From: Clostridia bacterium
Lineage (GTDB): Bacteria; Bacillota; Clostridia; Christensenellales; Aristaeellaceae
DNA: 64,000 bases
Assembly: GCA_017526525.1 (NCBI GenBank)
Contig: JAFXRG010000014.1
Coordinates: forward strand, 1 to 64,000
Reading direction: 5' to 3'
Shown in pieces: positions 45,246-52,945 of this stretch; position 1 is the stretch's first letter; the number at the start of each line of letters is the position of its first letter. The notes below the pieces were generated by a model. It ran no database searches and had not been told where the DNA came from. It saw only the letters and a program-made list of their open reading frames with translations. The position numbers and the translations under genes were made by a program.

Positions 45246-46225
45246 GCGTTTTCTTCTCCTTTCTTTTCCTCAGAAGCTGTTTCATTTTCTTCTGCGGTCC
45301 CGGCATCTGCTTTCTTTGAATCAGACTCCGGTTTGTTTTCTTCCGGATTGCCTGTTTTTTCTTCCGTTTCCTGAGACGTTCCGGCGGCTTCAGGCGGCAG
45401 GGGCATAATGCAAGGCTCCTCCTGGATGCTGAACAACCGCTGATGAATCGGCCGGTCATCATCGGTCTCATATTCGCTCATCAGGCTTTCAGCCGCTGCC
45501 ATGGCGGCCGCCGCGGCATCCCCGGCATTCTGCGGTTTTTCTGCTTCCTGCGTGTCTCCGGTTTCAGCCGGTACCTCCGTCTCCGGGGGATTTTCCGTCA
45601 TCGTTTCCGGTTCTTTTTCTTCTGCGGTGCTGTCCCCGCCCTTTGGAAGCAGCCCGTTTGTCGGCGGTTCAATGGCGAAGGGCGCGTCCACTGCATCTTC
45701 CCCGGATGCTTCAATCTGTACGCGGATCCCCTTGACCTCCACGCCGCTGCATGCGGTTACATACTGTTTAACCTGTTTCTGAAGCGTATCCACAGTAAGA
45801 GGAATGCTTACGCCTCCCGCCACAATGCCCTGGATCCGGATCAGAAGTCCGTCCCGCTGGTTTTCCAGCCGGATGTTTTCCGTTTTAATTTCCTTGTGCT
45901 GATCCAGGCACTTTTGCACCATGGTCTGCAGGGTATTCAGGGAAATTGCCAGTTCGCCGCTCTCCATTTTCTGCATAATGAACTTGTCCCGGCGGCTGCG
46001 GTGCCGGAACAGCAGCAGGATGCAGTAAACACCGAGAATCAGCAGCAGGCCGGCACAGACCCCGATGATCACCTTCCCGGTGGTTCCCTTCGGCGTCAGC
46101 CAGGCAGTCACAACGCCGACCACATCCTTGCCGAAAAACACCTGGCCGACCAGTCCGGCGCATGCTGCAATAAGAATAATGCCCGCAAACGCGACCAGTA
46201 CCCTGTCCAGAATCCTGATTTTCAT
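45242..46225 (-). CDS. amaP: AmaP-like alkaline-shock membrane anchor
   Basis: 327 residues. Two membrane helices (about 10-30 and 48-72), a conserved AmaP/Asp23-related domain (about 80-175, with LNTLQTMVQKCLDQ and TVDTLQKQVKQYV), and then a long Glu/Pro/Ala-rich tail of about 150 residues that looks disordered. In staphylococci AmaP tethers Asp23 to the membrane. The tail is far longer than in the usual ~180-residue AmaP. Confidence 0.85.
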   Translation of the reverse strand: MKIRILDRVLVAFAGIILIAACAGLVGQVFFGKDVVGVVTAWLTPKGTTGKVIIGVCAGLLLILGVYCILLLFRHRSRRDKFIMQKMESGELAISLNTLQTMVQKCLDQHKEIKTENIRLENQRDGLLIRIQGIVAGGVSIPLTVDTLQKQVKQYVTACSGVEVKGIRVQIEASGEDAVDAPFAIEPPTNGLLPKGGDSTAEEKEPETMTENPPETEVPAETGDTQEAEKPQNAGDAAAAAMAAAESLMSEYETDDDRPIHQRLFSIQEEPCIMPLPPEAAGTSQETEEKTGNPEENKPESDSKKADAGTAEENETASEEKKGEENA

Positions 46226-46287
46226 GCCTGTACCTCCTATCCGAAAAAAGTCAGAAAGACAGAGGAATCTCCTCTGTCAAAACAGAC

Positions 46288-46896
46288 TCAGGTCTCTTCT
46301 GCAGGCTTCTCTTCCTCCGGATTTTCCGGTTCCTGCTGTTTCCTGCCTTTTGAATTCCGCTGATGGGCTTTGGCCGGTTTCTTTTCCTCTTCCGGAGCGT
46401 TTTCCGGCGTATCCGGTTTAATCTCTTCGGCAACCGGTTCTGTCAGTTTTTCCGGTTCAGCTTCGCCGGCTTCAAGCGCGGCGCTTTCCGCACCGGACTG
46501 GAGCGCTTTGTTCTCCTTTTCAAAACTTACGCCCTGAACGTGAACGTCCACCCGGACCACATGCAGCCCGGTCATGGATTCAATCGCCTTGCGGACGTTT
46601 TCCTGCGCGTCCATGGCAGCCCGCTGAATCGGCGTTCCGTATTCAACAATCACATACAGATCCACTGCGGCTTCTTCCGTGCCGATTTCAACCTTAACGC
46701 CCTTGGTGACGTTTCTGTTTTTGTTCAGGATGTTGCCGCTGATGCTGCACATCCCGGCGATCCCTTCCACTTCGTTGGCCGCAAGTCCTGCGATAATCGC
46801 CACGACCTCATTGGCATAGGTAATCTTTGCAGACGGTGTATTGTCCGCGTCTGTCGTCAGGGGCAGGGTGCTGTTCAGGTCTTTCCTGGCTGCCAT
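46288..46896 (-). CDS. Asp23/Gls24 family envelope stress protein
   Basis: 202 residues. The Asp23 domain covers about residues 8-125 (ITYANEVVAIIAGLAANEVEGIAGM and DLYVIVEYGTPIQRAA); the rest is a Glu/Pro/Lys-rich disordered tail. Homologues coat the inner membrane under cell-wall stress. ATG 46896 has AAGGAGG upstream. It heads the operon through nusB, replacing the yqhY gene found before nusB in B. subtilis, which is also an Asp23 family member. Confidence 0.92.
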   Translation of the reverse strand: MAARKDLNSTLPLTTDADNTPSAKITYANEVVAIIAGLAANEVEGIAGMCSISGNILNKNRNVTKGVKVEIGTEEAAVDLYVIVEYGTPIQRAAMDAQENVRKAIESMTGLHVVRVDVHVQGVSFEKENKALQSGAESAALEAGEAEPEKLTEPVAEEIKPDTPENAPEEEKKPAKAHQRNSKGRKQQEPENPEEEKPAEET

Positions 46897-46946
46897 TGAT
46901 TGTTCCTCCTTGCGATGGAGATTCATTTGCCATACATGTTCATTAT

Positions 46947-46975
46947 ATTATAGCAGTTTTTGTCCGCCTTGACAA
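46947..46975 (-). promoter_or_regulatory. Promoter of asp23-amaP-nusB block
   Basis: Minus-strand -35 TTGTCA (46970-46975) and consensus -10 TATAAT (46947-46952), spacer 17. The -35 lies just after the aspS stop codon. Confidence 0.85.
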
Positions 46976-46986
46976 CTGACCGCTTT

Positions 46987-48780
46987 TCAGCCTTCCGTGC
47001 TGCCATTCTCCGTTTTTTCCTCAACAATCCGGATATGCAGTTCCTCCAGCTGACGGTCTTCCACAGGACCGGGAGCTCCCATCATGACATCCTGGGCATT
47101 CTTGTTCATCGGGAACGGAATCACCTCGCGGATTGACTCCTCACCTGCCAGAAGCATCACCATCCGGTCCACACCGGGGGCAATGCCCGCATGCGGCGGC
47201 GCGCCGTAGCAGAAGGCATTGTACATCGCCGGGAATTTCGCCTTCACATCATCCTCTCCCAGGCGAACCATTTCAAAAGCCTTGATCATGATTTCCGGGT
47301 CGTGGTTACGAACCGCGCCGGAGGAAAGCTCCACGCCGTTGCAGACCAGGTCGTACTGGAAGGCCGTAATCTCCAGCGGATCCACTTCTCCAGCGGCGGC
47401 CTTGTTCAGAATATCCAGTCCTCCGTTCGGCATGGAGAATGGATTATGGCAGAATTCAAGCTCGCCGCTTTCTTCTCCGATTTCGTACATCGGGAAATCA
47501 ACAATCCAGCAGAATTCATACTTCTCCGTATCCATATGATTCGGGCACAGCTCGCCGAGTTTCCGGATCAGCACGCCGGCCGTTTTCTGTGCTGCGCCCT
47601 TCTTCCCGGCTGCCAGCGCAACAAAGGTGTTCGGCCGAAGGTCAAGCGCCCGGACAATCTCTTCTTTTTTGTCCTGCAGGAACTTGGCAATTCCCCCGGT
47701 AATCTCTCCGTTTTCGTCCAGCCTGAACCAGTAGCTCTTGTTTCCGCTGACCACTTCAGCGTCAGCACACAGCTTGTCAATCTGCTTCCTGGTTGCTGTG
47801 AAATCCGTTACCGGAACCGCCTTGACAACGTTCCCCTCAAAAGGCCCGAATCCGCAGTTCTGCAGCAGGGAGGTCACATCCTTCACCGTCAGGTCGATCC
47901 GCAGGTCCGGTTTGTCCGTTCCGTAGGTCTCCATCGCTTCCAGATACGGAATTCTGCGGAAGGGCGCGGAAGAGGCTTCATGATACTTGCCGAAACGGGA
48001 GAAGATCGGCGGAAGTACATCTTCCAGCACGGCAAAAACGTCTTCCTGTCCCGCAAATGCCATTTCCATATCCAGCTGATAGAATTCACCCGGGCTGCGG
48101 TCTCCTCTCGCGTCCTCGTCCCGGAAGCAGGGGGCAATCTGGAAATAGCGGTCAAACCCGCTGGTCATCAGCAGCTGTTTGAACTGCTGGGGTGCCTGGG
48201 GCAGCGCATAGAACATTCCGGGATGCTTTCTGGCAGGAACCAGGTAGTCCCGGGCCCCTTCCGGGGAGGACGCCGTCAGAATCGGAGTGGTGATTTCCAG
48301 AAAGCCGTGTTCCGTCATGGCCTGCCGCAGGGCAGAAACCACATTGCACCGTAGCACAATATTCTTTTTAACCTCAGGATTGCGCAGGTCCAGATAGCGG
48401 TATTTCAGGCGGATGCTTTCATCCGCTTCCCGGCTGCGGCTGATCTGGAAAGGCAGCGCGTTGTAACGGCATTTGCCCAGCACATCCACGCTGTCCGGCA
48501 CCACTTCGATGTCGCCGGTTTCCATTTTCGGATTCTTGCTGGCCCTTTCCCGAACGGTGCCGGTAACGGAAACAACGCTTTCCTTGTTCAGTCCCAAAAA
48601 CACCTTCAGGATCTTTTCATCTTCCGCCACCAGCTGGGTGGAGCCGTAAAAGTCCCGCAGCACCACAAAGGCCAGGCTGCCGCCGACTTCACGTACGTTC
48701 TCGACCCATCCGCTCAGCCGCACTTTTTCCCCTGCGTTTTCCAGCCGCAGTTCATTGCAGGTATGTGTCCTGTTCTGCAT
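46987..48780 (-). CDS. aspS: Aspartate--tRNA ligase
   Basis: 597-residue bacterial-type class IIb synthetase. N-terminal OB fold (VRLSGWVENVREVGG), motif 2 with FRDEDARGDRSPGEFYQLDME, a GAD insertion domain, and motif 3 GIAPGVDRMVMLLAG. It follows hisS by 19 bases; hisS-aspS is a common Firmicute pair. No T-box is seen before hisS. Confidence 0.97.
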   Translation of the reverse strand: MQNRTHTCNELRLENAGEKVRLSGWVENVREVGGSLAFVVLRDFYGSTQLVAEDEKILKVFLGLNKESVVSVTGTVRERASKNPKMETGDIEVVPDSVDVLGKCRYNALPFQISRSREADESIRLKYRYLDLRNPEVKKNIVLRCNVVSALRQAMTEHGFLEITTPILTASSPEGARDYLVPARKHPGMFYALPQAPQQFKQLLMTSGFDRYFQIAPCFRDEDARGDRSPGEFYQLDMEMAFAGQEDVFAVLEDVLPPIFSRFGKYHEASSAPFRRIPYLEAMETYGTDKPDLRIDLTVKDVTSLLQNCGFGPFEGNVVKAVPVTDFTATRKQIDKLCADAEVVSGNKSYWFRLDENGEITGGIAKFLQDKKEEIVRALDLRPNTFVALAAGKKGAAQKTAGVLIRKLGELCPNHMDTEKYEFCWIVDFPMYEIGEESGELEFCHNPFSMPNGGLDILNKAAAGEVDPLEITAFQYDLVCNGVELSSGAVRNHDPEIMIKAFEMVRLGEDDVKAKFPAMYNAFCYGAPPHAGIAPGVDRMVMLLAGEESIREVIPFPMNKNAQDVMMGAPGPVEDRQLEELHIRIVEEKTENGSTEG

Positions 48781-48799
48781 AAAACCTCAATCCTCTCTT

Positions 48800-50062
48800 T
48801 TATCCGATCATGGAGCGAACCGCACCGCAGGCTTCGCTGACAGCAACGGTCACTTCCTCACCGGAAGCCATATTCTTGATTTTAACCTGCCCGGCAGCTG
48901 CTTCCTCGTCTCCGATCACAGCCGTCAGCGGCGCCGCGGTTTTGTTGGCGTATTTAAACTGCGCCTTCAGGCTCCGCCCGCAGTGATCCATATCTGCCCG
49001 GATACCGGAACGCCTCAGCAGCTGAACCAGCTCAAAAGCGTGCAGCCTGTTGTCGCCCATATAGGTCACAAAAATTTCGTACTGCGTATTCTTCGGGAAT
49101 TCAATTCCTTCCGAATCCATCAGCATCAGCACGCGTTCCATGCCCATGCCGAATCCGACGGCCGGAATGTCCTGCTCCCCGATTTCCGCCACCAGGTTGT
49201 CGTATCTTCCGCCGCCGCAGACAGTCAGCTTTCCGTCCTTCGTTTCCGTTACCAGTTCAAAAACCGTCTTGGTGTAGTAATCCAGCCCACGGACAATTCT
49301 GCTGTTCACCCGGAAAGGAATCCCTGCCCGGGTCAGGCACTGCTGAAGCTGGTCAAAGTGTGCCCTGCAGTCATCGCACAGGAGATCCAGCATGCTGGGC
49401 GCGTCTGCGGTAATCTCCTGGCATTTCTTCTCCTTGCAGTCCAGAACCCGCAGCGGGTTCCGGCCGAAGCGTTCCCGGCAGCTTTCGCACATTCCGTCAA
49501 TGCGTCCGCCCAGGAATTCTTTCAGCCGGGTGTGGTAAACCGGCCGGCACGCCGGGCATCCGATGCTGTTGATTTCAACGCTCAGGTTCCGGATTCCGAG
49601 ATCCTGCAGGAGATGATAAGCCAGCAGAATCAATTCCGCATCCGCGGTGGCTTCCCTGGCCCCGAAGCACTCCAGGCCGAACTGGTGATGTTCCCGCAGC
49701 CGTCCGTTCTGAGGATTTTCATACCGGAAAATCGGAGCGTTCAGATAATACATTTTGCAGGGCAGTGCATCGGCGTACAGATTGTGCTCCAGAAAGCAGC
49801 GCACCGCGCCGGCAGTCCCCTCGGGCTTCAGCGTAACGGAGCGATCGCCCTTGTCCCTGAATGTATACATTTCCTTCTGCACAATATCCGTGGTGTCACC
49901 CACTCCGCGCAGGAACAGCTCCGTATGTTCAAACACCGGCGTCCTTACCTCGCGGTACCCTGCCAGGGCGGCCGCACGGCGCATTTTCTCTTCCAGATAC
50001 TGCCAGCGGTAGCTGTCTGCCGGCAGGACGTCTTTTGTTCCACGGGGAGCCTGTGTCAGCAT
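48800..50062 (-). CDS. hisS: Histidine--tRNA ligase
   Basis: 420 residues, class II. Motif 1 region with TPVFEHTELF, motif 2 FRYENPQNGRLREHHQFG, histidine-site GLDYYTKTVFE, GGGRYDNL. Three in-frame starts are close: AGGAGG directly abuts ATG 50068 but is six bases from ATG 50062, so the protein should begin MLTQAPRGTKDVLP. Confidence 0.97.
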   Translation of the reverse strand: MLTQAPRGTKDVLPADSYRWQYLEEKMRRAAALAGYREVRTPVFEHTELFLRGVGDTTDIVQKEMYTFRDKGDRSVTLKPEGTAGAVRCFLEHNLYADALPCKMYYLNAPIFRYENPQNGRLREHHQFGLECFGAREATADAELILLAYHLLQDLGIRNLSVEINSIGCPACRPVYHTRLKEFLGGRIDGMCESCRERFGRNPLRVLDCKEKKCQEITADAPSMLDLLCDDCRAHFDQLQQCLTRAGIPFRVNSRIVRGLDYYTKTVFELVTETKDGKLTVCGGGRYDNLVAEIGEQDIPAVGFGMGMERVLMLMDSEGIEFPKNTQYEIFVTYMGDNRLHAFELVQLLRRSGIRADMDHCGRSLKAQFKYANKTAAPLTAVIGDEEAAAGQVKIKNMASGEEVTVAVSEACGAVRSMIG

Positions 50063-50103
50063 ATCCATCCTCCTGTTCCGGTTCCGTAATTCATAACTCA
50101 AGG

Positions 50104-50131
50104 ATTATAACATATTTTATATTCTTGTAAA
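50104..50131 (-). promoter_or_regulatory. Promoter of hisS-aspS
   Basis: Minus-strand -35 TTTACA (50126-50131) and -10 TATAAT (50104-50109), 16 bases apart, about 41 bases before hisS. Confidence 0.7.
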
Positions 50132-50133
50132 AC

Positions 50134-50160
50134 AAAAAAATCCGGCTGCAAAGCCGGATT
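50134..50160 (-). terminator. Terminator of the secreted SH3/peptidoglycan-binding gene
   Basis: Stem AATCCGGC/GCCGGATT followed on the minus strand by T7, 30 bases after the stop at 50191. Confidence 0.92.
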
Positions 50161-50190
50161 GTTGTTTTCAGGAAAAAGGAATCACCTTCG

Positions 50191-51378
50191 TTACCAGGAA
50201 TAGTTCATCGCCGTGGACACACAGTTCTGGTGGGCGTCATCCACTTTCCCGGATCCGTGGGTCTTGCTTCCGTAAAAATGAATGCAGAAATGTCCGTCAA
50301 AACCGTTGCCGCTGATGGTGGATGTTCCGTGGGGCATGCCGTTCATGGACGCCGCATAAACATGTCCGTTATATTTGACAAGCACGGGCCTCCGCTTCCA
50401 GGACCAGTGGCCGTAAACGCTCAGCATGGTGTTGGTATCGCTTTTCGTCAGCGGTTCCGCGTCCAGGTGATTGTATCCGCTCCAGCGTTTGCAGGTAAAA
50501 ACCTTGCCGGTCCGGATATCCTTGACTTTAAAGGTGGCCCCTTTCGGAATCGTGTTGCTTCCGCCGTGAAACCAGTCCAGGCGTTCGGTTCCGGCCGCGT
50601 TCTGGGAAGCCTTCTTGGCGCTGGAACTGTTCAGTTTCGTCAGTGTGCTGGAGTTGACTCTTCCGGTCTGGCTCAGGCCGTTATTCTTCTGAAAAGCGGC
50701 AACGGCCTTTTTGGTCATTCCTCCATAGTCTCCGTCAGCGCTTCCGTTCAGGTATCCGAGGGCAATCAGCCTTCTCTGAACCTTCCTTACAGCCTCTCCG
50801 TTGTCCCCCGGTCCGCAGGTTCCGTCCGAAGAGGAGGAGCTGCTTCCCGCGGAAGCCTTTTTGGCTCCGGAACTGTTCAGCTTGGATAGCGTGCTGGAAT
50901 TCACCTTGCCGGTCTGGCTCAGGCCGTTGTTTTTCTGAAAAGCCATAACGGCTTTTTTGGTCGCGTTTCCGTAATCGCCGTCAGCGCCGCCGCTCAGGTA
51001 TCCGAGTGCAATCAGTCTTTTCTGCACTTTCCGTACAGCATCTCCCTTGTCCCCGGGGGCGCAGGTGCCGTTGGAACTGCTGCTCTGGGAAGAGCTGCTT
51101 TTTCCGGAGGAGGAAGAACCGGAGGATACACGGATGTACTTTTTGTAAACATATCCGGTTTTACCGTTTCCGGTCACCTTATACCAGCTGCCGCTGGATT
51201 CCTTGATGGTGACCTTGTCTCCCTCCCGCAGGACCCCGACCACATTGCTGTCGGAGGAAGCCTTCGCGCGTACGTTCAGGGAAGAGGCTGTCACTGTCCC
51301 GGTTTCAGCAAGTGACGCGAAAAGCGGAATCAGGCACAGAAGGATCATCAGTAGGATGAAAATATGCTTTTTTTTCAT
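50191..51378 (-). CDS. Secreted SH3b / double peptidoglycan-binding protein with L,D-transpeptidase-like C-terminus
   Basis: 395 residues. Signal peptide about 1-25 (hydrophobic core, likely cleavage after ASLA), a bacterial SH3 domain (about 26-84), a Ser-rich linker, two near-identical peptidoglycan_binding_1 domains (about 105-170 and 186-251), and a ~130-residue C-terminal domain. The last domain contains HGGSNTIPKG, WSGYNHLDAEPLT, RRPVLVKYNG, AASMNGMPHGT and GHFCIHF, then THG and DDAHQ. HGT followed 15 residues later by H-x-C-I resembles the active site of YkuD L,D-transpeptidases, but with HFC instead of HGC; this is inference. ATG 51378 follows AAAGGGG; a GTG one codon upstream is less likely. 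It is a single-gene unit with its own promoter and terminator. Confidence 0.85.
   Translation of the reverse strand: MKKKHIFILLMILLCLIPLFASLAETGTVTASSLNVRAKASSDSNVVGVLREGDKVTIKESSGSWYKVTGNGKTGYVYKKYIRVSSGSSSSGKSSSSQSSSSNGTCAPGDKGDAVRKVQKRLIALGYLSGGADGDYGNATKKAVMAFQKNNGLSQTGKVNSSTLSKLNSSGAKKASAGSSSSSSDGTCGPGDNGEAVRKVQRRLIALGYLNGSADGDYGGMTKKAVAAFQKNNGLSQTGRVNSSTLTKLNSSSAKKASQNAAGTERLDWFHGGSNTIPKGATFKVKDIRTGKVFTCKRWSGYNHLDAEPLTKSDTNTMLSVYGHWSWKRRPVLVKYNGHVYAASMNGMPHGTSTISGNGFDGHFCIHFYGSKTHGSGKVDDAHQNCVSTAMNYSW
50609..51066 (-). repeat. Tandem duplication encoding two peptidoglycan-binding domains
   Basis: Two copies of about 215 bases (50852-51066 and 50609-50823), period about 243, encode segments that share most residues (for example RLIALGYL, ADGDYG, TKKAV, AFQKNNGLSQTG and VNSSTL). 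The high similarity suggests a fairly recent internal duplication or ongoing gene conversion. Confidence 0.85.
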
Positions 51379-51412
51379 CACATCGATCCCCTTTCCTGCG
51401 ATAATCGCCTAC

Positions 51413-51441
51413 ATATTATTACGATTTTGTTACAATGTCAA
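51413..51441 (-). promoter_or_regulatory. Promoter of the secreted SH3/peptidoglycan-binding gene
   Basis: Minus-strand -35 TTGACA (51436-51441) and -10 TAATAT (51413-51418), spacer 17. It occupies the left part of the 379-base gap before rplJ. Confidence 0.8.
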
Positions 51442-51564
51442 TATAATTTTTAATAATTTGTTCCCCTTTATTAAGAACTTTTGCTTCTTGCATCGTTTTC
51501 AGCCCTGAATCCGGAAGGAATTCGGGGCTTCTCTTTAAATTCGGGGCTCCTCTGAATTAAATGC

Positions 51565-51593
51565 TTGACAGGCTGAACCGGTTGTGATAGGAT
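51565..51593 (+). promoter_or_regulatory. Promoter of rplJ-rplL
   Basis: -35 TTGACA (51565-51570) and -10 TAGGAT (51588-51593), spacer 17, just before the L10 leader. Confidence 0.75.
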
Positions 51594-51599
51594 TTCAAA

Positions 51600-51757
51600 G
51601 GTTTTGAGAAACCAGTGCCGTAGACAGCCGGTACCGCCGATCGCGGTTTAAAGGGTTTTGCCCGCCTGCCGAGGTGTGAGTGAATTTGATTTGTTCCCTT
51701 GCGCCTGCACGCAAGGGTTTCTTTATTCTGAACCGGTCAGGAGGTGCAACTGAAGCA
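51600..51757 (+). promoter_or_regulatory. L10 leader (autoregulatory mRNA element)
   Basis: The conserved strings CCGTAGACAGC (51618-51628) and CCTGCCGAGGT (51665-51675) are the hallmarks of the rplJ leader, where L10 with L7/L12 binds and represses its own mRNA. A terminator-like stem follows inside the leader. Together with the two divergent promoters this explains the 379-base intergenic stretch. Confidence 0.9.
51696..51726 (+). terminator. Attenuator hairpin within the L10 leader
   Basis: Perfect stem CCCTTGCG/CGCAAGGG with loop CCTGCA followed by TTTCTTTATT, before the rplJ ribosome site. Position suggests L10-dependent transcription attenuation. Confidence 0.8.
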
Positions 51758-52258
51758 ATGAGCAGCAATCTTGAAGCTAAAAAACTGGTCGTAGCCGATA
51801 TCGTTGAAAAGCTGAAAAATGCTGAGTCCATGGTCGTCGTTTCCTACAGCGGTCTGACCGTGGAACAGGTCACCGCCCTGCGTAAGCAGTGCCGTGAAAG
51901 CGATGTGCACTACTGCGTTCTGAAGAACCGCCTGGTTCTCCGTGCGCTGAAAGAGCTGAACATCGAAGGTATCGACAACCTGCTGGAAGGCCCGAACGCT
52001 TTCGTTTTCGGTAACAAGGACGTAACTTCCGCGCCGAAGATCATCTCTTCGTTCATCGAAAAGAACAAGCTGACCTCTCTGGAAATCAAGGGCGGTCTGA
52101 TGGGCACCGAAGCAATGGACGTCGCCGCCGTGAAAGAGCTGGCCGCCACCCCCAGCCGGGAAGAACTGCTGGCCACCATGGTCGGCTGTCTGGTATCCCC
52201 CGTTTCTGCGCTGGTTTCCGTTCTCGAGCAGATCGCCGAGAAGAAAGAAGCCGCCTGA
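51758..52258 (+). CDS. rplJ: 50S ribosomal protein L10
   Basis: 166 residues. Stalk-base protein that binds 23S rRNA and L7/L12 dimers. N-terminus MSSNLEAKKLVVADIVEKL and the VSYSGLTVEQVTALRK segment are typical. ATG 51758 has AGGAGGT about 12 bases upstream; the frame continues 5' into the leader but that part is RNA, not protein. Codon use is highly biased, as expected. Confidence 0.98.
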   Translation: MSSNLEAKKLVVADIVEKLKNAESMVVVSYSGLTVEQVTALRKQCRESDVHYCVLKNRLVLRALKELNIEGIDNLLEGPNAFVFGNKDVTSAPKIISSFIEKNKLTSLEIKGGLMGTEAMDVAAVKELAATPSREELLATMVGCLVSPVSALVSVLEQIAEKKEAA

Positions 52259-52315
52259 CAAACTTTGCAGCCTGACGGCTGCATAACCTAACAAAATTAA
52301 TTGGAGGAAAAAATA

Positions 52316-52690
52316 ATGACGATTCAGGAGATTCTCGACGCTGTAGAGTCCATGACCCTGCTGCAGGTTAAAGAACTGGTTGATGCTATGAAAGAAAAGT
52401 TCGGTGTGACCGGCGCGATCGCCGTGGCCGGCGGTCCCGCTGCCGGCGGCGCTGCTGCTGCTGAAGCCGAAGAAAAGACCGAGTTCGACGTCGTGCTGAA
52501 GGATACCGGCGCTGAAAAGATCAAGGTCATCAAGGTTGTCCGCGAAGTCGTTTCCGGCCTGGGCCTGAAGGAAGCCAAGGACATCGTTGAGTCCGCTCCC
52601 AAGACCATCAAGGAAGGCGTCTCCAAGGAAGAAGCCGAAAAGATCGCCGAGCAGTTCAAGGCTGTTGGCGCCACCGTCGAAATCAAGTAA
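52316..52690 (+). CDS. rplL: 50S ribosomal protein L7/L12
   Basis: 124 residues. N-terminal dimerisation helices, an Ala/Gly-rich hinge (about 38-50), and the C-terminal factor-binding domain with [11 protein letters not shown] and [24 protein letters not shown] 52316 follows TTGGAGG. It recruits elongation factors to the ribosome. Confidence 0.98.
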   Translation: MTIQEILDAVESMTLLQVKELVDAMKEKFGVTGAIAVAGGPAAGGAAAAEAEEKTEFDVVLKDTGAEKIKVIKVVREVVSGLGLKEAKDIVESAPKTIKEGVSKEEAEKIAEQFKAVGATVEIK

Positions 52691-52704
52691 TTTCGTTTTT
52701 CATT

Positions 52705-52732
52705 CAGGCAGGCTTTTGCCTGCCTGTTTTTT
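52705..52732 (+). terminator. Terminator of rplJ-rplL
   Basis: CAGGCAGGC-TTTT-GCCTGCCTG stem followed by T6, 15 bases after rplL. Confidence 0.94.
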
Positions 52733-52735
52733 CAT

Positions 52736-52768
52736 GTGAAAAAGCAGCCTGTCAGGCTGCTTTTTCAC
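52736..52768. terminator. Bidirectional terminator between rplL and the 53-residue gene
   Basis: Perfect palindrome with arms GTGAAAAAGCAGCCT and AGGCTGCTTTTTCAC, loop GTC. A-runs on one arm and T-runs on the other mean it can stop transcription from both sides: a backup for rplL and the main end for the minus-strand uvrB cluster. Confidence 0.85.
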
Positions 52769-52783
52769 ATTTTTCCGTTTGCA

Positions 52784-52945
52784 TCACTGCTTCCGCAGCA
52801 AATCCAGCGCGGTTTCCAGCAGATCGCCTACCGTTCCCGCTTTTTTCACCGCAAGCTTGATAGCTTCCTTTTCCAGAAAATTCAGTTTGTGATCCTTGTT
52901 TTTCGCAAACCAGTCCGTCAGCAGCTTCAGGTCTTCCTCGTTCAT
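52784..52945 (-). CDS. Small conserved-looking protein, 53 residues
   Basis: A short gene beginning MNEEDLKLLTDWFAKNKD and ending in DLLRKQ. It is predicted mostly helical, with a Leu/Glu/Lys-rich amphipathic pattern and no membrane segment. Support is strong: ATG 52945 overlaps the metallophosphoesterase stop by four bases, AAGGAGGGG sits about nine bases upstream, and a bidirectional terminator follows 15 bases after the stop. I recognise no family. Its place suggests a role linked to the phosphoesterase or merely cotranslation. Confidence 0.75.
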   Translation of the reverse strand: MNEEDLKLLTDWFAKNKDHKLNFLEKEAIKLAVKKAGTVGDLLETALDLLRKQ

